DNA of 64,000 nucleotides from Inquilinus limosus_F. Lineage in GTDB: Bacteria > Pseudomonadota > Alphaproteobacteria > DSM-16000 > Inquilinaceae. The DNA lies in NCBI RefSeq assembly GCF_051487185.1, contig NZ_JAHVDK010000040.1, forward strand, positions 18,563 to 82,562, in the 5' to 3' direction. Shown here in pieces: positions 26,242 to 34,467 of this stretch. Under the pieces are notes generated by a model. It was not told the origin of the DNA and made no database searches. It saw only the letters and a program-made list of their open reading frames with translations. Within the stretch, counting starts at the first letter, position 1. Each line of letters begins with the position of its first letter. Made by a program: the position numbers and the translations under genes.

Positions 26242-27959
26242 GGCGACGCCAGCCACGCTACGACGCTGTCGGGCGATCCGGCCAGGCTCTCCGCGTAGAT
26301 GACAGTGCCATGGACCGGCGGAAACGTCACCGGGTCGTCCCCGAAATTCACGGCAATGCTCAAGACTGTGCCGTTGCCCAGCTGCCAGCGCGCGAGGACG
26401 GCGGCGTCTCCCACCGCATCCGTACCTTTCGATCGCGCGCCAACCAAGTGCGGAGTGATCTTGGTCCGCCGAATGGCGAGCAGCCGGCGGTAGAGGTCCA
26501 ACCATGATGCCGCATTGGGACCGGGCAGAGGTTTTGAGCGATCAAACGTTGACTTGGCGTTCGGATCGGGGATGCGCATTCTCGTCTCGGGGTTGGCAAA
26601 TGCGGGAAAGCTTACGAACTCTCTTCTCCGGCCCTCGCACACGGCCTCGGCGAGCTCGCCTCGATAGTCTGTGAAGAAGAGGAACGGTGATTCCGAGCCG
26701 CTCTCGTCGCCCATGAAGATCAGCGGCACCTGAGGGCTGAGCAGCAAAAGGGCCGTGGCTGCGCGCAACTTCGTCTCGCTAGTCAGGAGGGTGAGGCGTT
26801 CGCCCAACGCGCGGTTGCCAACCTGGTCGTGATTTTGAAGGAAGGAGACGAAGGCGGTTGGCGGGAGGTGGTCGCTTGGCTTCCCGCGAGGCCGGCCGCC
26901 GCGGTTGAGCGAACCGTGCCCTTGATAGACAAAGCCCTCCGCCAGGCTACGCGCCAGCTTGGGGGCCGGTCTGTCCGCAAAATCCCGGTAGTACGCGTCG
27001 GTCTCGCCGGTCAGCAGAACATGCATCGTATTGTGGAAATCGTCGTTCCACTGGGCATCGTACCGTCCGGGCCCGATCCTGTCGGAGTCGTTATTTTCGT
27101 TCTCCAATATCAAATGTATGTGGCGCTCCGGCCCGAGCGTCTGGCGAACTTCGTGAGCTAATGCATCGAGAAACTCATCGTTCTCGATCGCGTGTACGGC
27201 GTCGAAACGCAATCCGTCTACGCGGTAGTCCCGAAGCCACATCAGAGCATTGTCAAAGAAGAATCGACGGACCGGTTCTCTGTCGACCGCCACCGCACCG
27301 CCCCAGGGCGTTTCCGCGTCCTTGCGAAAAAAGGAGCTTGCGTACTGACCGATATAGTTCCCTTCCGGTCCGAAATGGTTGTAGACGACATCGAGGAACA
27401 CCATCAGCGAAAGCTGGTGCGCCCGGTCGATCAACGCCTTCAATTCGTCAGGCGAGCCGTAGCTCTCTTCCGGTGCGTAGGGCAGCACGCCGTCATACCC
27501 CCAGTTGCGAGCCCCGGGAAAGGCGTGGATCGGCATCAACTCAATAGCCGTGATACCAAGCGCAGCAATCGAGTCGAGCCTCTTGGCCACCCCGGCGAAG
27601 CCGCCGAGCAATCCGACATGCAGTTCCTGAATTACCGACTCGTGCCAAGGGCGGCCACGCCAGTCGGCCGTCCGCCAGGCATAGCTCTCCTCATCCACCA
27701 CGACGCTCCAGCCACTCACGCCGCCGGTTACAGCTCGCGATGCCGGATCGGGGACGGCTAGATCGTCCTCGAGCCTGAAACGATAGACAGTGCCCGGCCC
27801 TGCATCAGCCTCGACCACGAACCATCCGTCGTCTTCGGCCGCCATTTCGATCAAAGGGCCATCGCGAGTTTCGAGAGACACGGCCCTGCGGTCCGGCGCC
27901 CACAGCGCGAAGCGAGCCCGACCGAGAGCGACCGGCGTTGGTCCCCAGGTTTTGTTCAT
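26238..27959 (-). CDS. treZ: Malto-oligosyltrehalose trehalohydrolase
   Basis: A 573-residue GH13 enzyme releasing trehalose from maltooligosyl-trehalose. It has the N-terminal beta domain (RFALWAPDRRAVSLETRDG), then ITAIELMPIHAFPGARNWGY with DVVYNHFGPEGNYIG. The catalytic triad is the Asp of VDGLRFDAVHAI, the Glu of LILENENND and the Asp of FLQNHDQVGN. The ATG at 27959 is 35 bp after the catalase-fragment stop; an in-frame extension upstream has no support. Its usual partner TreY is absent from the window. Confidence 0.94.
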   Translation of the reverse strand: MNKTWGPTPVALGRARFALWAPDRRAVSLETRDGPLIEMAAEDDGWFVVEADAGPGTVYRFRLEDDLAVPDPASRAVTGGVSGWSVVVDEESYAWRTADWRGRPWHESVIQELHVGLLGGFAGVAKRLDSIAALGITAIELMPIHAFPGARNWGYDGVLPYAPEESYGSPDELKALIDRAHQLSLMVFLDVVYNHFGPEGNYIGQYASSFFRKDAETPWGGAVAVDREPVRRFFFDNALMWLRDYRVDGLRFDAVHAIENDEFLDALAHEVRQTLGPERHIHLILENENNDSDRIGPGRYDAQWNDDFHNTMHVLLTGETDAYYRDFADRPAPKLARSLAEGFVYQGHGSLNRGGRPRGKPSDHLPPTAFVSFLQNHDQVGNRALGERLTLLTSETKLRAATALLLLSPQVPLIFMGDESGSESPFLFFTDYRGELAEAVCEGRRREFVSFPAFANPETRMRIPDPNAKSTFDRSKPLPGPNAASWLDLYRRLLAIRRTKITPHLVGARSKGTDAVGDAAVLARWQLGNGTVLSIAVNFGDDPVTFPPVHGTVIYAESLAGSPDSVVAWLASP

Positions 27960-27994
27960 GGATGCACCCCGGCTCGTCCTAAAGTCACATCGCG

Positions 27995-28261
27995 TTAGGC
28001 CTTGGGACGCGCATCCTCCAGGTTCAGGGCCACGGCCGTCGCCGGAATCTTGATGTGGCCGCGCTCCTCGGTCGCGGTGTTCAGCAGCATATTGCAATAC
28101 TTGACGGGACCGCGCGCACCGAAGGCCTGGAACTTGTACTGCATCGCGACGCGGATCTCGCCCTCGACCCCGCCGATCGCCTGCTGGAGCGCGCGGGCGA
28201 ACACCGGGTTCGGCGTGACCACCCGAACCGGGAACTGCAGCTTTCCGTCGCTGTAGGACAT
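27995..28261 (-). CDS. Manganese-catalase N-terminal fragment (88 residues), first gene of the treZ-malQ operon
   Basis: The protein starts MSYSDGKLQFPVRVVTPNP and matches the N-terminal four-helix part of dimanganese catalases, with the Glu of GGVEGEIRVAMQY and the Glu/His ligands of ATEERGHIKI. It then stops after NLEDARPKA. Family members are about 280-300 residues; the second Glu/His pair of the metal site is missing. AGGAG is well placed before the start, so it is probably translated. It could be a decayed catalase or a short helical protein kept for another role. Confidence 0.7.
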   Translation of the reverse strand: MSYSDGKLQFPVRVVTPNPVFARALQQAIGGVEGEIRVAMQYKFQAFGARGPVKYCNMLLNTATEERGHIKIPATAVALNLEDARPKA

Positions 28262-29488
28262 GGCCGTTCTCCTGGTATGTCATTGGAAATGGACCGTCGG
28301 TCCAGAGACTCAGTACGGGAAGAGGTTCGGCGCCAGCCGGGTGATGAAACTCGAGAACGCGGAGCGCCCGGGCCGCTGGCGTTGGCGAGCAGCCAATCGC
28401 GGCTGTCACCTCACCGTGGGTTATGCAGAAGGCGGCCGGGACGACAATCGGGCGGCGCTGCAGGATTGGTCATCGGCCTGCCCGTTGCACAGCGTCCAGG
28501 GCAACGACGTCGGGGCTCGGGTCGGACGCCAGTGCCGCGAAGTTTCGCGCTTGGCCGACGGCTCGGGCTGCGCGGCGAACGAGGCCGCACACCGATCGAT
28601 GTCTAGCTCATGAGCCCCTGGCCGCGTTCGCGAAGCCGGGGTTCCGAACGGATCGCCGCAAATCACGGTCATCGGGTCGCAGTCGCTAGCTCCGGCCGAC
28701 AACTTTGCCCGGAAATGGGGGATCGACACATGATTCTGCGCCCGCAATCGCTGGTGCAGCTCAGCAGGAACAGGCAGATTATCGCTGCCGGCTGGTGCGT
28801 GTCGCATGGACTGGCCTCGCGGAGGTTTTCGATCGTTGATTGCCGAGAGCGGTTTGCGAGCCAATACCGGCTCACCCCTCCGAAGTTCCCCCCGCCATCC
28901 CTTGACAACGAAAATATCGGATCCGCTTTGAGACGGGACCAGACGAATGCCGGGCGTTCTGTTCGGTGGATGCACGCGATCCAACGATCCGGGTAACGGA
29001 GGCTCGAACTAGCTAATCACGCCAGCGCCGCCGCAGTCGGCGGACCGCCAGGACATCTCGGGTCGGGCGCGACATTTCCCGAGGCGCTGCGGATCTAGGT
29101 AGCAACAGAGGCGACCGTTCCCCATCGAGGCGCGAGCCGAGGCCCAGCATGGGCCGGAGCGCTCGGCGCGCCGGTCCGTGCGGCGCGCATTCCTCAAGCC
29201 CCAATCCGAATCGGTGGCCGATCGACAGACTGGACGACTACGCATCTCGCCAGGTGAATTGCAGGTGGCGCAGGTGTCCTATAAATCGCCGGCCGAACCC
29301 GTGGGCCACGCCCAGCGACAGGCCGAAGACTTGGCACCCGGATGACAATTTCACTTAGATCTGGGACGAGATTTCATATATCTACGGAATTTAACATTTC
29401 TATAATACAAATAATATAGTCAAAAATCGTGATGGGTCAAGACCACCACGAGCCATTCTGATTTTTTATCATCCGCCTTTGCCATTAC
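28262..29488. other. Long gap without recognisable gene
   Basis: About 1.2 kb between the catalase fragment and the sigma-receiver gene. Several frames stay open on both strands, but all show the Arg/Pro/Ser-rich composition of shadow frames and none matches a family I know. The last ~150 bp (29340-29480) is AT-rich, unlike its surroundings, and may be the control region of the sigma-receiver gene. Confidence 0.4.
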
Positions 29489-29515
29489 GGAACGCACGCT
29501 GCCCTGCGCCCCGTT
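29489..29515 (+). promoter_or_regulatory. EcfG-type promoter (wide spacer) before the sigma-receiver gene
   Basis: GGAAC at 29489-29493 and CGTT at 29512-29515 with an 18 bp spacer; both boxes are exact but the spacer is one base longer than the usual 16-17. It ends 27 bp before the ATG. Confidence 0.4.
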
Positions 29516-29542
29516 GCCCTTCGTGTATGAATGGAGGGTAAG

Positions 29543-30574
29543 ATGGCAGAGATTTCGCCGACGACGAGGCAGACTTTCATCGCGGAGGTCCTGCCACACA
29601 TAGCCGAACTGCGCCGCTATGCCTACGCGCTGACCCGGAACTGCGCGGATGCCGACGATCTGCTTCAGGACACTATGGCGCGGGCCTTGGTCAAGCTTCA
29701 CCTCTGGGAAGCAGGAACGCGCATGGTGCCCTGGCTGACCGTGATGATGCGGAACATCTGCCGATCGGCCTACGGCCGGGCGTGGAGCAAAGTCCAATGG
29801 TGTGAGCTCGCAGAGTTCGACTCGGTCGCGCCCGCCCCGCAGCTCGACACGATCGAGCTGAAGGAAGCGGGCGAGCTCTGGTCCAGGATGCCGGACCATC
29901 ATCGCGAGGTGCTCGAAATCGTCGCCCTCGACGGCCTGTCTTACGAAGATGCGGCGGACCGCCTGAAGATCCCGGTCGGCACGGTCCGGTCGCGCCTGTC
30001 CCGGGCGCGGGACTCACTGAGGGCCGCTGTCATAAGAGACGAGGTGAGCGGCAGGACGCTCGCGCAAATTCCTGGCCTGGAACGGCGGAGGCCTCCAGCT
30101 CTCGGGCGGACCAACCGCCAGGCGTTCGAGCCGGCCGATCGGCTGAGGGACCGAAAGGACCTATTACCTCGTGTCAGCCAGCGTGTGATGCTCGTTGAAG
30201 ACGACTTCTGGCTGGCGGGGGTGCTCGAAAAATTCGTTCGGGAGGTTGGGCTCGAAGTCGTCGGGCCCGTGGGCCGGTTGCAGGACGCGATCGACCTGGC
30301 GACCTCGGAGCCGATCGACGCGGCCGTGCTGGACATCCGGCTCGATCGTGACACGGTCTATCCCGTCGCGGATATCCTCGAAGGCAAGGAAATTCCCTTC
30401 GCCTTCGTGACCGCCTTGGCCGTGTCGGACACACAGGGGGTCCACCAAGGCAGGCCAATCTGGAACAAGCCGATCGACCGACGCCAGTTCCAGCGAGACC
30501 TCAGAGTTCTCCTCGAAGGTCCCGCGATCCACCCCGTCAATGGACGAGGTCTTCACTGCGAAGAACCCATTTAA
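29543..30574 (+). CDS. ECF sigma factor (EcfG-like) fused to a C-terminal receiver domain (sigma factor 2)
   Basis: A 343-residue fusion. Residues ~1-160 are an ECF sigma factor with region 2 (ELRRYAYALTRNCADADDLL, then WEAGTRMVPWLTVMM) and region 4 (LSYEDAADRLKIPVGTVRSR). A ~55-residue linker follows. Residues ~214-325 are a receiver with acidic residues in MLVEDD, phospho-acceptor D264 (VLDIRL), a Thr in FAFVTA and K309 (WNKPI). PhyR has the same order, but its sigma-like part is a divergent mimic, whereas this one keeps both promoter-contact regions. GGAGGG precedes the ATG at 29543. A GTG/ATG near residue 215 could give a free receiver. It is paralogous to sigma factor 1 and to the receiver at 14453. 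Confidence 0.88.
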   Translation: MAEISPTTRQTFIAEVLPHIAELRRYAYALTRNCADADDLLQDTMARALVKLHLWEAGTRMVPWLTVMMRNICRSAYGRAWSKVQWCELAEFDSVAPAPQLDTIELKEAGELWSRMPDHHREVLEIVALDGLSYEDAADRLKIPVGTVRSRLSRARDSLRAAVIRDEVSGRTLAQIPGLERRRPPALGRTNRQAFEPADRLRDRKDLLPRVSQRVMLVEDDFWLAGVLEKFVREVGLEVVGPVGRLQDAIDLATSEPIDAAVLDIRLDRDTVYPVADILEGKEIPFAFVTALAVSDTQGVHQGRPIWNKPIDRRQFQRDLRVLLEGPAIHPVNGRGLHCEEPI

Positions 30575-30819
30575 GCGCAGTCGACGGCCACACCGGCGGT
30601 CCCGGCAGCACAATGAACGGCCAGCGTATGCTTGATTGGAAGACGTACTCGAAGGGCGATCGATCCGAGCAGGAGGACACGGCACTGCGGTTTGTGAATT
30701 ATGCGAGCGGGAGAAGCGTGGGAGTCTGTGCTCTGACGAGATCGTTCGATGCCACTCCTCACCACTCGTCGCTTGAATAGCCAGCCAAGGCGGAGCCCCT
30801 CCGCGAGGTGAGCCTGACG

Positions 30820-31320
30820 CTTTGTAGGAACGGGTGGCTTCTGGCCTTTTCGGGAAGTCGAGCGGATGAGTTCCCAGGCCACTTCCGAGACGGCGTCTCA
30901 TGGCCCATTCGGCCGCGTCAAGGTCCTTGGCGACGATGGCTTCGAAGACAGCGGCGCGCGGCATTTCGCACCAGTGCCGGATCAGCAATTCCATGTAGGC
31001 CTTGTGCAGCACCGGGTAGATAGGGCTGCGCGGGAACCGATAGAGCAAAGCGTGGAAGGCAACTTCTGTATCGTAGAAGTCTCGGTATCGCCGATCGCCG
31101 CGCGAAGGTTCCGCTCGAGGGCCGCGCCTAACTCTCCGATGTCCTCCCTCCTCACGTCCCCGCGGCGACGCGCGCGAGCCCGCTCTCGATGAAGATGCGC
31201 GTTTCGAATTAGTTGCCGACGCCCTCTTCATCATGAAGGGGATGTCTGACGAACTGGCCGACCGTGTCGAGGGCACGGTCGCGGTTAGGTGCAACGCGCC
31301 GCGGGGCTTTCGTCCGGACC
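30820..31320 (-). pseudogene. GntR-family (FCD domain) regulator remnant
   Basis: The minus strand reads RRYRDFYDTEVAFHALLYRF, PIYPVLHKAYMELLIRHW and AIVAKDLDAAEWAMRR, the FCD ligand-binding domain of FadR/GntR-type regulators. Upstream, in another frame, FETRIFIESGLARVAA is the start of that domain. The winged-helix DNA-binding part is lost, and at least one frameshift and stop interrupt what remains. Confidence 0.65.
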
Positions 31321-31520
31321 TTCCCTGCCTTCCCCCACTAGTGGGTTCGGAAGCGGGTCGATGAAGATCATAATAGACTCGAGGGCTAGGGACCGGCCTG
31401 GATGCAGTCCAGTCCCCGGACTGCACCTACACCGATCGCGGCGCCCTCGCCTGAGGACGCCGGGGCCCGCGATCCAATAATTCGCCGCCGAAGTCCTATC
31501 CCAAGATCATCGCAGACGAG

Positions 31521-32444
31521 TCACGACGTCTGTGCGGCGGTACTCGTTTCCGTGCCTCGAAACTGCCGCAGTTCATTGTGAATGTCGGTCGCCGCCAAAG
31601 CCGCGTGCCCAAACCCAACTGCGATCTGATTGAGAGCCCTGACCAAGTCTCCGATAGCGTAGACCCCATCCACCGACGTCTCCTGGTGCTCATTGACCAG
31701 CACATAACCCTCCCGGTCCTGTTGCGCATCGAGGGCCGACGCCAGTTCCGAGCGCACCGTGCACCCCAGGGCGGCATATAGCACGTCAATCTGGCGTGAC
31801 TGAGCATTGAGGGTCACGGTGAATCCGCGCTTGCCAGCGGCGAGACCCTCGACCGAGTCGGAAATCTCGATACCCTTCGCCAATGCCTGCAGGCGCAGAG
31901 CGGACATACCACCGCTCGGAGGGCTGCACAGGACGAGCAAGTGCGGCGTGTAATGCCGCAGAAACAATGCCTCGCGCAAGGCCTTTGCTTCCGGACCGAG
32001 CACGGCCACCTTCCGTCCAATCACCTCATATCCGTCACATACCGGGCAGAGCCGAACGGTTCCGACCGCAATCAACTTGTTCAAATCGGGAATGTCAGGT
32101 ACGGCATCCACAATTCCGGTGGCGAGAATGATGCGACGGCAGACCGTCACCCCCGCGGTGGACCGAACCTCGAACGCGTCACCGGCACGCCCGATACTTT
32201 GCACGTGCCCGTCGATAATTGCCGCACCGAATTTGAGCGCCTGCCGGCGTATGCGTTGCAGCAATGCGGGCCCGCTTATTCCGGCGGGATAGCCCGGACA
32301 GTTGTGGCTTTTGGCGATCAATTTCGACCGGGAGTCGCCGGCATCAAAGACGGTCACCCGGCGTCGGAACCGGCTGAGGTACACGGCGGCGGCCAGCCCG
32401 GCCGGACCGCCTCCGACGATAACCACCTCAGAACAATCTTTCAT
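31521..32444 (-). CDS. Thioredoxin-reductase-like FAD/NAD(P) oxidoreductase
   Basis: A 307-residue flavoprotein of the TrxB-like group. FAD-binding VVIVGGGPAGLAAAVYLSRF is at the N-terminus, the redox motif LCPVCDGYE (C-x-x-C) near residue 135, a second nucleotide-binding region next to it (KVAVLGPEAKALREAL, which departs from the usual GxGxxA/G), and the closing FAD segment GVYAIGDL. Such proteins reduce thioredoxin-like or small disulfides using NAD(P)H. The start is ATG 32444 or GTG 32456; neither has a strong Shine-Dalgarno. An exact EcfG-type promoter lies ~130 bp upstream, pointing to a stress role. Confidence 0.85.
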   Translation of the reverse strand: MKDCSEVVIVGGGPAGLAAAVYLSRFRRRVTVFDAGDSRSKLIAKSHNCPGYPAGISGPALLQRIRRQALKFGAAIIDGHVQSIGRAGDAFEVRSTAGVTVCRRIILATGIVDAVPDIPDLNKLIAVGTVRLCPVCDGYEVIGRKVAVLGPEAKALREALFLRHYTPHLLVLCSPPSGGMSALRLQALAKGIEISDSVEGLAAGKRGFTVTLNAQSRQIDVLYAALGCTVRSELASALDAQQDREGYVLVNEHQETSVDGVYAIGDLVRALNQIAVGFGHAALAATDIHNELRQFRGTETSTAAQTS

Positions 32445-32574
32445 ATGATCGCGCACGAGGCTTCAGGGTGGCAAAGAGACCGTCCAAGGGTGATCGAGGG
32501 TCGTCGGGAAGGTCATCCGTGTGAGAGGTTCGGAATAGCTCAACCAGCCGCTTCAATCTGCAGTGACCCCAGTA

Positions 32575-32600
32575 AACGCCCGGCCAAACCTGGACGTTCC
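32575..32600 (-). promoter_or_regulatory. EcfG-type promoter, exact match, before the flavoprotein gene
   Basis: GGAAC-N17-CGTT on the minus strand (GTTCC 32596-32600, AACG 32575-32578 on the plus strand). The leader to ATG 32444 would be ~125 nt. Confidence 0.6.
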
Positions 32601-32879
32601 GTGGTTGCGCAAATAATCCGGCGTTCGATCGCGATCGGGCTTTTACCTCGTGCCGCACAATCTTGTGCCGGCAGAGGTTCCTTTCCTGTTCGTCTTGATT
32701 GCCCTCGGAGTTGCAGCGTCGCTAGCGCTGGTCGGGTTGCTCATGGGCGCGGTTCTGGCCGCGCGTGACCCAGAGGGCGGACAGGTTGCGTTACTGCCGA
32801 GATCAAGCGCATCCCCAGGGGAACTGGCTGCTGGGACGCGGACGTTGACACCGGAAGCGGGTCGTACCGGGAGCTTCCG

Positions 32880-33292
32880 ACGCTATGCCACCCCGTATCC
32901 GCAGGACAGCATCCGCCGCGCGGCGCAGATGATGGCGAGCTAAACGTGGGCTCCTTGCCGGTGTGTGACGGCCAGCGGCTGGTCGGCATGATCACCGACC
33001 GTGACATCACCGTCCGCGCCGTCGCCGCGGGCCTCGACCCCGAGAACGCGAAGGTCTCGGACGGCATGTCCGAGGACGTGCGCCGGTGCTGGACGGATGA
33101 CGACGTGGAGGAGGTCTCGGTCTAATGGGCGAGACCCAGATCCGGCGCATTCCGGTGATCAACGCCGACAAGCAGCTGGTCGGTATGGTTTCGCTCGGCG
33201 ACCTGTCGACCAAGCACGCTCCTGGCGCGGCGGAGACGCTGGAGGAGGTCTCAACCCCGTCCGCGCCCGACAACAGTGGCAAAAAAGGGTGA
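32880..33292 (+). pseudogene. CBS-domain-pair protein split by two frameshifts
   Basis: Three consecutive frames make one CBS-pair protein: PYPQDSIRRAAQMMA (ends at a stop at 32941), GSLPVCDGQRLVGMITDRDI with CWTDDDVEEVS (ends at 33124), then MGETQIRRIPVINADKQLVG to the stop at 33292. Each break can be repaired by a one-base change. The frame before the first CBS segment starts at 32650 and encodes a hydrophobic helix (FLFVLIALGVAASLALVG), which may be unrelated sequence. CBS pairs bind adenine nucleotides; stand-alone ones are frequent in stress loci. Confidence 0.75.
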
Positions 33293-33533
33293 GCGGGGCT
33301 GTCCTCTCGGGGCTGTCATTAAAATGAGCCCGTAGCCGCCGGTGCCAGTCCCAGCCACGGAGATCTGGGCTCGGGCTCCAGGGGCTGATGAGATCGTGCG
33401 CGACGAAGCCGATGAGCGGATCCCGGCGAGCGCCGGGGCCTGCCTGAGAATGATGACCGACCGGCTCGATCTCGCGAGGCGCCAGCCGCTCGCAAGCACG
33501 ATCTGGACTACGCCTGCACGTACATGGAACGTA

Positions 33534-34088
33534 TCAATCGCCAGACCTCTCGATCTCATCCAGAACTGCATCAGGAGATACATCTCTTTTGATTTCTTCC
33601 ATCTCTGGGGCGACGCCTGTTTGAGTCCCCAGCTGCTTCGCCATGTCGGAGAGGAGCGTCGCGATCTTTGTGAGTTCGTGCTCGGCCAGAAGACTGATCT
33701 GTAAATCGAGATCTGCTCGCTTATCAGCAGCAGCGGCCATGCGATTCTGCGAGATAAGGACAAATGTAGACAGAAAGATCGCCTCGACGGACGCAATCAT
33801 TGCCAGAACAACAAAGGATTCGTCCCATACCGGAACGCCTTGTATGAAATGTAAATTCGCTGCTATCCAAAACCCAAAGGCAGCGAGATGGATGAACACG
33901 AAAGACATACTTCCAGTGAACTTGGTAATCTTATCAGCCACCCGTTCCTGCCACGATGCGGACTGCTCCTCTGCGGTTCTTCGTTGCTGCAGGGCAGCTA
34001 TATTTCGGTCAAGAACCGGCGCAAGACCATTTAATGGGGGTGGTCGATAGGTTGGCCCCGTGACGTTCTCCTTAATCGGCGTGTTCAT
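33534..34088 (-). CDS. DUF1003 membrane protein
   Basis: A 184-residue protein. After a basic N-terminal segment (ADKITKFTGSMSFVFIHL) come two transmembrane helices, with VWDESFVVLAMIASVEAIFL between and STFVLISQNRMAAAADKRAD after; the last is the DUF1003 signature. A helical C-terminal tail follows. The start at 34088 is preceded by GAGG. The family is of unknown function. An exact EcfG-type promoter lies ~180 bp upstream. Confidence 0.88.
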   Translation of the reverse strand: MNTPIKENVTGPTYRPPPLNGLAPVLDRNIAALQQRRTAEEQSASWQERVADKITKFTGSMSFVFIHLAAFGFWIAANLHFIQGVPVWDESFVVLAMIASVEAIFLSTFVLISQNRMAAAADKRADLDLQISLLAEHELTKIATLLSDMAKQLGTQTGVAPEMEEIKRDVSPDAVLDEIERSGD

Positions 34089-34267
34089 CAGCCACCTCGG
34101 GTCTGTCGCGAGTGCAAACCGAAGGCCTCGCATTTCAAACGCTGTTGAGCGAAGACGATTGAACTAGTCGCGGCGGAGTGCCGGAACTCAGCAACGAGAC
34201 GTCNAGAGGGTCGCGGAGGCATTCCCTCCATTGGTCCCTTTGAGTTTCCAGCGAAGCGCCCAGAGGC

Positions 34268-34293
34268 AACGGCGACACGTCGCTGAGCGTTCC
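34268..34293 (-). promoter_or_regulatory. EcfG-type promoter, exact match, upstream of the DUF1003 gene
   Basis: GGAAC-N17-CGTT on the minus strand (GTTCC 34289-34293, AACG 34268-34271). The next gene on that strand is DUF1003, start 34088. One undetermined base lies between at 34204. Confidence 0.55.
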
Positions 34294-34467
34294 AGGTCAT
34301 GGCTCAGCCGGGCGCGCTTTCTTCTGCGGCAGTTTCGGCCAGGTGGAGCAGGCGCTGATCTACGACGAGCAGGTCGAGGTCACGCCGAACCATCCGCCCG
34401 CGCAAGCAGGTGCTGGACGCAAATGAGCGAAGAAGCTCGAAAAGCGGAAGAAAGGCGGGGCTGAGGC

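Noticed and set aside
26238..28409. A 723-codon frame starting upstream of treZ
   Set aside because: The first ~150 codons are antisense-like or out of frame with the catalase fragment; TreZ homology starts at ATG 27959.
28262..29488. Several open frames of 80-190 codons on both strands
   Set aside because: None has a motif, a plausible ribosome-binding site or a protein-like composition; left as a gap.
34230..34464. Plus-strand frame overlapping the DUF1003 promoter region
   Set aside because: Arg/Ala-rich shadow composition with no recognisable domain; it also overlaps the EcfG-type promoter on the other strand.
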